From the NCBI RefSeq assembly GCF_029433115.1, contig NZ_JARNTV010000034.1, forward strand, positions 1-40,080: 40,080 bases of DNA, written 5' to 3'. Positions 24,728-31,744 of the stretch are shown piece by piece. A program made the translations under genes and the position numbers. The stretch's first letter is position 1. Every line of letters begins with the position of its first letter. The notes below the pieces were generated by a model that worked only from the letters and a program-made list of their open reading frames with translations, was not told the DNA's origin and did not search any database. This DNA is from Sphingomonas sp. AOB5. GTDB taxonomy: Bacteria > Pseudomonadota > Alphaproteobacteria > Sphingomonadales > Sphingomonadaceae.

Positions 24728-27174
24728 CAGCCCTCACGCTCCAGCCGCGACACGCCGAGAAACTCCTCGGGCGCCACACGGATCGCGGCACCGGTCGGGC
24801 AGGCGCGGACACAGGCCGGGCCGCCCTTGATCCCCGCGCACATGTCGCACTTGATCGCTTTCTTGGGCTTCTCGACGCCGGACTTCTTGTCCTTGTACTT
24901 CCACTTCTTGTCCGGCTCGCCCGGCCCCGGCCCGAGGCCGAGCATCAGCCAGGCGAAGATCGGCGGCTTTTTCGGCGGCACCGAATCCATGCGGATCACA
25001 CCATAGGGGCAGTTGCGCTGGCAATTGCCGCAGCCGATGCATTTCTCGTCGATAAAGACTTCACCGTCCGGCCCGCGATGGATCGCATTGGGCGGGCAAT
25101 CGGCCATGCAATGCGGATGCTCGCAATGGCGGCAACTGGTCGGCACGTGGAGGTGCGCATAGGTGCGTCCCGCCTCGCGATCGAGCCGGCTAAGGCCGTC
25201 ATGACTGTCCGCGCACGCCTTCTCGCAATTGTCGCAGCCGACGCACAGATTTTCGTCGATCAGCAGCACATCGGTCGCTTCGCCGATGCCGTTCTCGACC
25301 AGGAAGGCCGCGGTCTGCGAATACATGTCGACCACGCCGGAGAAGCTGTTCTTCTTGCTCTCGATGAAGGCGTTGATGTTCTGCCGGTTGGCCATGTCGG
25401 CCTTCAGCTTGGCGAGCAGCTTGGGCTTTTCGGCAAGCAGCTTCAGGAACGCTTCGCCCTTCAGCCGGATCACTTCGGACTTGATCGCGGCCTTCACCGT
25501 CGCGGTGCGCCTGCCCCCGGAGATCAGCGCCATTTCGCCGACATAGGAACCCGCTGGAAGGTAGTTCAGGAACACCGGCCGCCCGCCGACCATCTTCTCG
25601 ACGATCATCGATCCGACGCGGATGACGTAGATGTCCTGCCCTTCCTCGCCTTCGGTCAGGATCGGCTTGCCCGCAGAGACGCTCATGATCTCGCTGGTGT
25701 CGAGCACTTCGGCCAGATCCTCGGCGACCAGCCCCGATCCGAACAATTGCAGCAATTGCCGTTCGACCGAGATGCGGGTCAGCGCGCGCTTGGCCGCGGG
25801 CACCGACGCCATCAGCTTCAGCGCAGCGGTGCGCGAGATTTCGACGATCACCGCATTCTCGCCCGCGCGCACGGTGGCACCGCGGCGGCGGCCCGAGATC
25901 AGGCCGACTTCGCCGAAGACCGATCCCTGCTGGATCGGCACGGTCACCTGTTTGTTCTTGGGATCGATCTCGACCAGCACCGACCCTTGCGCGATCGCGA
26001 ACAGCGACGATCCGGGATCGTTACGCTCGAAAATCTCCTCGCCGCTCTTGTACGGCCGCACTTCGGAATCGAGCATGAACTCGCGCATCTGCAACGGCGA
26101 CAGTTCGTTGAGGATGCCGATGTTCGAGCGCAGCAGTTCGAGCCACTCGTCCACGCTGCGCCGTGCCTTGAACCGCGCGAACTTGGCTTCCAGCAGCGGC
26201 TCGTCGGCAGGCTTCAGGCTGCGATTGCCGTTGATGAACTCGATGACGTCATAGCCCTGGTTCATGCAGTGCTTGATCAGCGGATAGCCCGCCAGCGCGC
26301 CGATCACGAAAATCCCGGGCTTGGTGCTCTCGAAGGTGGGGGTGAGCTTGGGAAAGGCCTCGCGGTCGGGGCTGGTAAACTCGATCCCGCAGCTCTCGAT
26401 GAAGGCGCGCGGCGCGGCCGACCCCATGCGTGCGATCACCCGGTCGCATCGGATGACTTCCTGACCGTCGCGGGTTTCGAGCACCATCTCGCCCGGCCGG
26501 ATCTCGGCGGGCGTCGTCTCCAGCCGGATGCTGATCCGTCCCGCCTCGCCCGCTTCGTTGAGCAGCTTGACGTTGGCGCCCTTGGCGCGGGCGAAATCGG
26601 CCGAGCGATTGAGGATGGTGACGGTGTTGCCCTGCGCCGCGTCCGCCGCCAGGCCCAGCGCATTCTCGATCCCCGCATCGCCGGAGCCGATGACGGTGAT
26701 ATGCTCGTCGACATATTCGCCGGGATCGTCGAGCTGATACTGGACGTGCGGCAGATTGCCGCCGGGAGCGCGCACCAGATTGGGATTGCCCTGCGTGCCG
26801 ATCGCCAGCACCACCGTCTCGGCCTCGATCTTCGCGCCGTCGGTCAGCGTCAGCACGAACGCGCCCGCCTCGCCCTCGATCGCCTTCACCTCGCTCTTGT
26901 AGCGGACCTGAACCTTGTTCTTCGCGGCCTGATCGTCCCAGGTGCCCAGCACCACCTCGCGCTTGCCCGCATCGAAATCCAGATCGGAGCGAAGCACCAG
27001 CGCGCTGGGCGTCGCCATCACGTGCTTGCCCTTCTGGTATTTGTAGATGGTGTCGCTGAGGTGATCGGTCTTTTCGAGCAGCACATGGCTGAGGCCGAGC
27101 TGGGCGGCGCGCGCGGCGGCGCTCAGGCCCGCCGGACCCGAACCCACGATCGCGATGCGCACGCGATCAGCCAC
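24727..27174 (-). CDS. Fusion: FAD/NAD(P) reductase, two cNMP-binding domains, four-cluster ferredoxin
   Basis: The 815-residue protein starts at GTG 27174 (AAGGGGGAAG upstream; an upstream start at 27210 adds 12 residues). Residues 1-340 are a thioredoxin-reductase-like fold: FAD motif VGSGPAG (10-16), nucleotide motif GSGDAG (163-168), and R190/R196 that could bind the NADPH phosphate; there is no CXXC, so it is not a disulfide reductase. Residues 350-465 and 475-595 are two cyclic-nucleotide-binding domains, both with the phosphate-cassette glutamate and arginine (E422/R431, E547/R556). Residues 641-800 hold 16 cysteines in four groups (644-654, 681-693, 712-722, 776-792), as in DmsB/HybA-type four-cluster ferredoxins. 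No signal peptide is seen, so it is cytoplasmic. Its gene heads the operon and overlaps the cytochrome b-like gene by 1 base. Confidence 0.92.
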   Translation of the reverse strand: MADRVRIAIVGSGPAGLSAAARAAQLGLSHVLLEKTDHLSDTIYKYQKGKHVMATPSALVLRSDLDFDAGKREVVLGTWDDQAAKNKVQVRYKSEVKAIEGEAGAFVLTLTDGAKIEAETVVLAIGTQGNPNLVRAPGGNLPHVQYQLDDPGEYVDEHITVIGSGDAGIENALGLAADAAQGNTVTILNRSADFARAKGANVKLLNEAGEAGRISIRLETTPAEIRPGEMVLETRDGQEVIRCDRVIARMGSAAPRAFIESCGIEFTSPDREAFPKLTPTFESTKPGIFVIGALAGYPLIKHCMNQGYDVIEFINGNRSLKPADEPLLEAKFARFKARRSVDEWLELLRSNIGILNELSPLQMREFMLDSEVRPYKSGEEIFERNDPGSSLFAIAQGSVLVEIDPKNKQVTVPIQQGSVFGEVGLISGRRRGATVRAGENAVIVEISRTAALKLMASVPAAKRALTRISVERQLLQLFGSGLVAEDLAEVLDTSEIMSVSAGKPILTEGEEGQDIYVIRVGSMIVEKMVGGRPVFLNYLPAGSYVGEMALISGGRRTATVKAAIKSEVIRLKGEAFLKLLAEKPKLLAKLKADMANRQNINAFIESKKNSFSGVVDMYSQTAAFLVENGIGEATDVLLIDENLCVGCDNCEKACADSHDGLSRLDREAGRTYAHLHVPTSCRHCEHPHCMADCPPNAIHRGPDGEVFIDEKCIGCGNCQRNCPYGVIRMDSVPPKKPPIFAWLMLGLGPGPGEPDKKWKYKDKKSGVEKPKKAIKCDMCAGIKGGPACVRACPTGAAIRVAPEEFLGVSRLEREG

Positions 27175-27256
27175 CGTCTTCCCCCTTGCGCTGACTGCCC
27201 TTGGCGACACACTATCATGCTCGTGCAGGTGCGCCAGCGATAACGGCGGGGGTAAA

Positions 27257-28207
27257 ATGGCCGGGGAATCCGAAATTCAGACGCCCAAATGGGCCTTGCC
27301 CGCCTTTCTGGGGGCCGCCGCGTTGCTGATCGTCGCGCTGGGCTATGCGGCGATGCGCGACCGGAGTCCTGCGCCCGAGCCGATCAATATGAGCGCCGGT
27401 GCCGACGCCCCCACGCTGGAGGAGCTTCAGGCCGCCACGCGGGCCAAGCCCGACGATCCCGAAGCCTGGGCGCGCCTCGCCACCGCTTATTATGAGCGCG
27501 AGCAATATGCCGATGGCGTGACCGCGCTCGAACGCGCCACCACGCTGGCACCGGACCGTTCGAACCTGTGGTCGCTGCTCGGCGAGATGCGCATCTATGC
27601 CGATGGCCGCGATCCGATGCCGGCCGCTGCAGTCACCGCCTTCGAGAAGGCGCTGGCGCTCGATCCCAAGGACCCCTCCGCCCGCTATTTCATGGCCGTC
27701 CGCAAGGATCTGGCCAAGGACCACAAGGGCGCGATCGACGACTGGTTGGCGCTGCTGGCCGACACCCCGCCCGGCGCGCCATGGGAAGCCGATCTGCGGC
27801 GCACGATCGAACAGGTCGGCCAGCGCGAGAATATCCCGGTCGCAACCCGCATCGCCGCGATCCGCCAACCTGCGCCGGTCAGCGCGCCGCCGCATGCCAC
27901 CGCTGCGCCAACGCTGCCCACTCAATCGGGCATCCCCGGCCCCAATGCCGAACAGGTCCGCGAAGCCTCGAAACTGTCGCCCACCGATCAGGACGCGATG
28001 GCCCGCGGCATGGTCGGCAACCTCGAGAACCGGCTGCGCGGCGATCCCAAGAATGTCGGCGGCTGGGTGATGCTGATGCGCAGCCGGATGACGCTGAACG
28101 AGCCCGACAAGGCGGCGAAGGCCTATCGCGACGCAGTGGCCGCGAACCCGGAAGCGAAGGCAACGCTGCAGGGGGAAGCAAGGACGCTGAGGGTGCCGGG
28201 GGTTTAG
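27257..28207 (+). CDS. CcmI/CycH-like TPR protein for cytochrome c maturation
   Basis: The 316-residue protein begins with a short cytoplasmic tail and one membrane helix (about 13-33, LPAFLGAAALLIVALGYAAM), then periplasmic TPR repeats (AWARLATAYYEREQYADGVTALERAT; LWSLLGEMRIYA; AFEKALALDPKDPSARY). The C-terminal segment (DQDAMARGMVGNLENRLRGDPKNVGGWVMLMRS) closely follows the second TPR block of alphaproteobacterial CcmI, which binds apocytochrome c for haem attachment. ATG 27257 has GGCGGGGG about 5 bases upstream; the in-frame start at 27155 lies inside the divergent gene. It lacks the other ccm genes nearby. Its place between two multihaem-related transcription units suggests a dedicated chaperone for the island's haem-rich proteins, which is an inference. 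Confidence 0.82.
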   Translation: MAGESEIQTPKWALPAFLGAAALLIVALGYAAMRDRSPAPEPINMSAGADAPTLEELQAATRAKPDDPEAWARLATAYYEREQYADGVTALERATTLAPDRSNLWSLLGEMRIYADGRDPMPAAAVTAFEKALALDPKDPSARYFMAVRKDLAKDHKGAIDDWLALLADTPPGAPWEADLRRTIEQVGQRENIPVATRIAAIRQPAPVSAPPHATAAPTLPTQSGIPGPNAEQVREASKLSPTDQDAMARGMVGNLENRLRGDPKNVGGWVMLMRSRMTLNEPDKAAKAYRDAVAANPEAKATLQGEARTLRVPGV

Positions 28208-28213
28208 ACCTCT

Positions 28214-28237
28214 ATCCTCCCCCGCCAGGGGGAGGAT
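28214..28237. terminator. Perfect 10-bp hairpin between convergent genes
   Basis: ATCCTCCCCC (28214-28223) pairs with GGGGGAGGAT (28228-28237) over a GCCA loop, starting 7 bases after the TPR gene stop and ending 5 bases before the cyclase stop. It is a single outer arm of the repeat family seen at 10092 and 21101. No T-run follows, but the position fits a bidirectional transcript end. Confidence 0.55.
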
Positions 28238-28242
28238 AAGCG

Positions 28243-30528
28243 TTACTTCTCGGTCGCTCCGAACACCCCATCCCAATCCGCGCCCGGACCGTTTTCGCGA
28301 TAGGCGGCCACGCGGCTCGCCATCAGCGCATGGTGTTTGGCAAGGCCATGCGACGCCGCGGACTCCGCCGTCTCGGCCAGCAGCGCGTCGGCCTTGTCCC
28401 AGTCCTGCGCGCGATAGGCATTGCCCATCGCGGTGTATTTCTCCGCAAAGCTCTGGAAGCCCGGTTCGATCATCATCGTCTCGTCGCCGAGCAGCACATA
28501 GACCAGCTCCGGCGCGTCGCGGCCGACCACACGCACCAGATCGAGCGGCACCGTCGCGAAGTTCGGGATATGCTTCTGCAGGTCGTCGCCGATGGCGATG
28601 GTCACGCCATAATATTTGGTCAGCCCCTCGATCCGCGAGGCGAGGTTCACCGTGTCGCCGATCAGCGAATAGCTCAGCCGCTGTGCCGAACCCATATTGC
28701 CGACGCAGCACGGGCCCGCGTTCAGTCCGATGCCGATCGCCACGTCGCCCGGCCATGGTTCGGCACTCTGCGCCTGCATCTGCGCGTTGAGCGACTTGAG
28801 CCGCTCGGCCATTTCCAGCGCCCCGCGCGCGGCATTGGCATACTGGTCTTCATCGTCGAGCGGCGCGTTCCAGAAGGCCAGGATCGCGTCGCCGATGAAC
28901 TTGTCGATGGTCGCCTTGCGCCGCAGCAGCACGTCGGTCATCGGCGTCAGGAAGGCGATCAGGAAGCGGATCAGCTGCTGCGCGTCGAGCTTTTCCGAAA
29001 TGCGCGAGAAGCTGCGGATATCGCAGAACATCACGGTCATCTCGCGCGTCTCGCCGCCCAGCTCGAGCCGGCTCGGATCGTCGGCGATGCGCTTGACCAG
29101 TTCGGGCGAGAGATAGCGGTCGAACGCGCGGTGGATGTACGCGCGCTGCCGCTCCTCGCGATAATAGGTGTACGCCGTCTCGCAGACCCAGACGAGGATC
29201 AGCCCCAGGATCGGCCAGGTCGGATCGAGCAGCAGCAGCGATTGCCGGAACGCCAGCCAGCTTCCCGCCGCCATGCCCCCGACCATCACCGCGCCCAGGA
29301 TCGCGCCGCGGGTCGCCCCCATCCATGGCAGCAGCAGCGCCATCAATATGCCGAGCGCCAGCATCAGCCCGCGCTCCATTTCCTGCGCCCAATAGGGGCG
29401 GGTGAGGAAATGGGGCTTCTTGTCTGCCGGATCGGCATTGCCGATGATCATCTGCTCGGCCGCCTGCGCATGGACCATCACGCCCAGCTCGCGATCCTGC
29501 ATCGGCGTGGAGACAAGGTCGCGCAGGCCCGCGGCCCCTGCGCCGACGAAGATGATCTGCCCCTCGAACAGCCGCCGCATCTCCTCGGGCGGCAGCGCAT
29601 CGGTGAGGATCTTCCAAGCCGGCACGATCCGCTCCGGGACGGGTTTGGTGTAATACATCCAAAGCTCGCCCTGATCGTTGGTCGGCACTTCGAAGCCGCC
29701 CACCTTGATCGCGGCCATGTCGACCCGGCCGCCGGCTTCGCCCAGTTCACCGCTGGCGTCGCTGGTCTTGACGATCACCGAACTCACTTCGGGCTGCGCG
29801 ATCCGCAGCGCCTCGACCGAGAGCGAGGGGACGAACTCGCCATTCTGCATGAACATCAGCGGCGCCTGCCGCACCACGCCGTCGCTGTCGCCGATCCGGC
29901 TGACCGAACCCAGCCCGCGTGTCGCTTCGCGCAGCACCGGGATCGGCTGGATCGCGTTGGTGAAGGCGACCTTCCATCCGTTCGGCTTGGATCCGGTATA
30001 GGCGATGCCCGCCTTGGGCTCGACCGTCGCACCCTTGCCGTTGCCGTCGAGGAAGAAGCCCAGAACGACGTTCGAATTGGCCAGCACCTGCGCGAAGGCG
30101 GCGTCATTGTCGGGCAGCGATTCGAGCGCGGCCACGACGTCGGCGGGCGCCTGTCCCGCCTTGGCGCGCGAGGCGAGCTGCGCGGGCGAAGTGCGGTCCG
30201 GCTCGGAGAACACGACGTCGTACGCGACCACCGCCGCGCCGGCCTCGGTCAGCTTCTGCGTCAGCGCCGCGATATCGGTGCGCGGCCATGGCCACTGCCC
30301 CAGCTTCTGGATCGATTCGTCGTCGATATCGACGATGCGCACCCCCGCATCCTGATAGGGCCGCGGCGCCGCGCGCTGATAGGCGTCGAACAGTCCCAGC
30401 CCGACCCGGTCGACCTGCCGCACGCCGACGATGTTGACCATCAGCACCGCGATCAGCGCCAGCAGGCCCGGGATCGCCAGGCTCAGGCGATTGCGGAACA
30501 GGTTCCAGAAACGGCGTGCGTTGCCCAT
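28243..30528 (-). CDS. Membrane adenylate cyclase with CHASE2 sensor domain
   Basis: The 761-residue protein makes cAMP from ATP. ATG 30528 has GAGGGGGAG just upstream; 30546 adds six residues. One helix (about 18-36) is followed by a large extracytoplasmic CHASE2 domain (40-350; VRIVDIDDESIQKLGQWPWPR, VIFVGAGAAGLRDLVSTPM), then three closely spaced helices (about 370-455) and a class III cyclase domain (490-680). Catalytic features are the metal aspartates in VMFCDIRSF and KFIGDAILAFWN, and the transition-state N/R pair in DTVNLASRIE; lysine in IDKFIGD and aspartate in LIGDTVNL favour ATP over GTP. A short helical tail (about 690-755) resembles a TPR. It is convergent with the CcmI-like gene and near a cNMP-binding reductase and a phosphodiesterase. 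Confidence 0.92.
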   Translation of the reverse strand: MGNARRFWNLFRNRLSLAIPGLLALIAVLMVNIVGVRQVDRVGLGLFDAYQRAAPRPYQDAGVRIVDIDDESIQKLGQWPWPRTDIAALTQKLTEAGAAVVAYDVVFSEPDRTSPAQLASRAKAGQAPADVVAALESLPDNDAAFAQVLANSNVVLGFFLDGNGKGATVEPKAGIAYTGSKPNGWKVAFTNAIQPIPVLREATRGLGSVSRIGDSDGVVRQAPLMFMQNGEFVPSLSVEALRIAQPEVSSVIVKTSDASGELGEAGGRVDMAAIKVGGFEVPTNDQGELWMYYTKPVPERIVPAWKILTDALPPEEMRRLFEGQIIFVGAGAAGLRDLVSTPMQDRELGVMVHAQAAEQMIIGNADPADKKPHFLTRPYWAQEMERGLMLALGILMALLLPWMGATRGAILGAVMVGGMAAGSWLAFRQSLLLLDPTWPILGLILVWVCETAYTYYREERQRAYIHRAFDRYLSPELVKRIADDPSRLELGGETREMTVMFCDIRSFSRISEKLDAQQLIRFLIAFLTPMTDVLLRRKATIDKFIGDAILAFWNAPLDDEDQYANAARGALEMAERLKSLNAQMQAQSAEPWPGDVAIGIGLNAGPCCVGNMGSAQRLSYSLIGDTVNLASRIEGLTKYYGVTIAIGDDLQKHIPNFATVPLDLVRVVGRDAPELVYVLLGDETMMIEPGFQSFAEKYTAMGNAYRAQDWDKADALLAETAESAASHGLAKHHALMASRVAAYRENGPGADWDGVFGATEK

Positions 30529-30621
30529 CGCTCCCCCTCGCTTCACGATCTAGCACATAAAGATCGTTACGGAAGCATCGCGAGCGTTGCCCCCGCGCGG
30601 CGCTGCCCTTATCCGGGACGC

Positions 30622-31239
30622 ATGGCTGACAGCGCGATCATCCACATCGTCGACGACGACGCATCGCTTCGCGCGGCGCTGGAGAGCCTGTTCCGTTCGG
30701 TCGGGCTGGCCGCCCGCGGCCATGCCTCGGTCGCCGACTTCCTTGCCGCCGAGCGCGAGGACGCGCCGGGCTGCCTCGTGCTCGACGTGCGCATGCCGGG
30801 GATCAGCGGCCTCGATTTCCAGGACCGGCTCGACGAGCTGGGCATCATGCTGCCCGCCATCCTGATGAGCGGGCATGGCGATATCCCGATGTCGGTGCGC
30901 GCGATGAAGGCAGGAGCGATCGACTTCCTCGTCAAGCCGTTCCGCGATCAGGACATGCTCGACGCGGTCGCCGCGGCAATGGAACGCGATGCCAAGCGCC
31001 GCGCCGAGGCCAGCGACGATGCCGGGCTGCGCGATCTCTACGCCACCCTGTCCCCGCGCGAGCAACAGGTGATGGGGCTGGTCGTCACCGGCAAGCTCAA
31101 CAAGCAGGTCGCCTATGATCTGAGCCTGTCCGAAGTCACGGTGAAGATCCATCGCGGCGCGGCGATGCGCAAAATGGGCGCCCGCACCTTGCCCGATCTG
31201 GTGCGCATGGCGGGCAAGCTGGGTATCGCCGCGTCCTGA
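30622..31239 (+). CDS. FixJ-family response regulator
   Basis: The 205-residue protein has a receiver domain (1-120; acidic pocket VDDD at 10-13, phosphoacceptor D55 in LVLDVRMPG, switch threonine/serine in MSGHGD, lysine in LVKPF) and a C-terminal LuxR/NarL-type HTH (145-200; LSPREQQVMGLVVTGKLNKQVAYDLSLSEVTVKIHRG). This is the FixJ arrangement. The start has only a weak upstream purine run. It is divergent from the adenylate cyclase across 93 bases and precedes a receiver protein and a FixL-like kinase, so it is the probable output of that kinase. Target sites could be the shared motif at 31264 and 33338. Confidence 0.92.
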   Translation: MADSAIIHIVDDDASLRAALESLFRSVGLAARGHASVADFLAAEREDAPGCLVLDVRMPGISGLDFQDRLDELGIMLPAILMSGHGDIPMSVRAMKAGAIDFLVKPFRDQDMLDAVAAAMERDAKRRAEASDDAGLRDLYATLSPREQQVMGLVVTGKLNKQVAYDLSLSEVTVKIHRGAAMRKMGARTLPDLVRMAGKLGIAAS

Positions 31240-31263
31240 AACCGGACGCCGTAGAAGCCCGTA

Positions 31264-31291
31264 ATACCAACGGATTATATCCCGTCGCACC
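31264..31291 (+). promoter_or_regulatory. Shared upstream motif, copy 1 (candidate response-regulator site)
   Basis: ATACCAACGGATTA followed after a short gap by CGCACC, 58 bases before the next coding start. Nearly the same string occurs at 33338-33362 before the first alpha/beta hydrolase gene. Two matching strings in two promoter regions flanking a two-component system suggest a binding site for its FixJ-like regulator. Confidence 0.45.
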
Positions 31292-31348
31292 GCTCTGGGC
31301 CACATGAGGACCCGGGACGGCGTCGCATCACCTTCCCCCAGTGAAGGA

Positions 31349-31720
31349 ATGAGTCGCGTGCCCCTGACGGCCCCTATGATCGCCATCGTCGAGGACGATG
31401 AATCGCTGCGCCCGGCTCTGGTCGGTTTCGTCCGGTCGCTCGGCTATATCGGCGAAGGCTTCGCTTCGGCCGAAGCGTTCCTCGATGGCGATGCCCAGTC
31501 GCGCGCCGCCTGCCTCGTCTCCGATTACCAGCTTCCCGGCATGAACGGCCTCGATCTCAGCGCGCGGATGCAGGGCACCCTGCCCGTCATCCTTGTCACG
31601 GCGCGCACCGAGCGCAGCATCGACGAGCGGGCCGAGGCAGCGGGGGTCCGCTGCCTGTTGCGCAAACCGTTCGAGACCGACGCACTGGCCGACTGCATCC
31701 GCCGCGCGCTGGACTCCTGA
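31349..31720 (+). CDS. Stand-alone receiver-domain protein
   Basis: The product is about 123 residues and consists of only a receiver domain: acidic pair EDD (residues 15-17), phosphoacceptor D59 in LVSDYQLPGMNG, VTARTE, and lysine in LRKPF. There is no output domain. The start is uncertain: ATG 31349 directly touches GAAGGA, GTG 31358 has that sequence at better distance, and ATG 31376 begins right before the fold. It lies 24 bases before the kinase gene. Such single receivers next to FixL-like kinases can act as phosphate sinks or compete with the DNA-binding regulator; that role is inferred. Confidence 0.85.
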   Translation: MSRVPLTAPMIAIVEDDESLRPALVGFVRSLGYIGEGFASAEAFLDGDAQSRAACLVSDYQLPGMNGLDLSARMQGTLPVILVTARTERSIDERAEAAGVRCLLRKPFETDALADCIRRALDS

Positions 31721-31744
31721 CGCAGCCTCGGGGACAAAAGCAAC

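Noticed and set aside
24727..27174. Naming the fusion protein a thioredoxin reductase
   Set aside because: The flavin module has the fold but no CXXC redox pair; cysteines 243, 262 and 303 are isolated, so electron delivery to the FeS module is more likely.
27175..27256. CRP or FNR site in the divergent promoter region of the redox operon
   Set aside because: I looked for TGTGA-N6-TCACA and TTGAT-N4-ATCAA patterns and found no convincing match in these 82 bases.
28330..31239. 969-residue plus-strand open frame covering the adenylate cyclase and regulator
   Set aside because: Only the last 205 codons (from 30622) are a real gene; the earlier part is antisense to the cyclase catalytic and CHASE2 domains.
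31304..31348. Earlier start of the lone receiver gene
   Set aside because: It would add 15 residues with no domain value, and the GAAGGA site lies downstream of it, next to the 31349 and 31358 starts.
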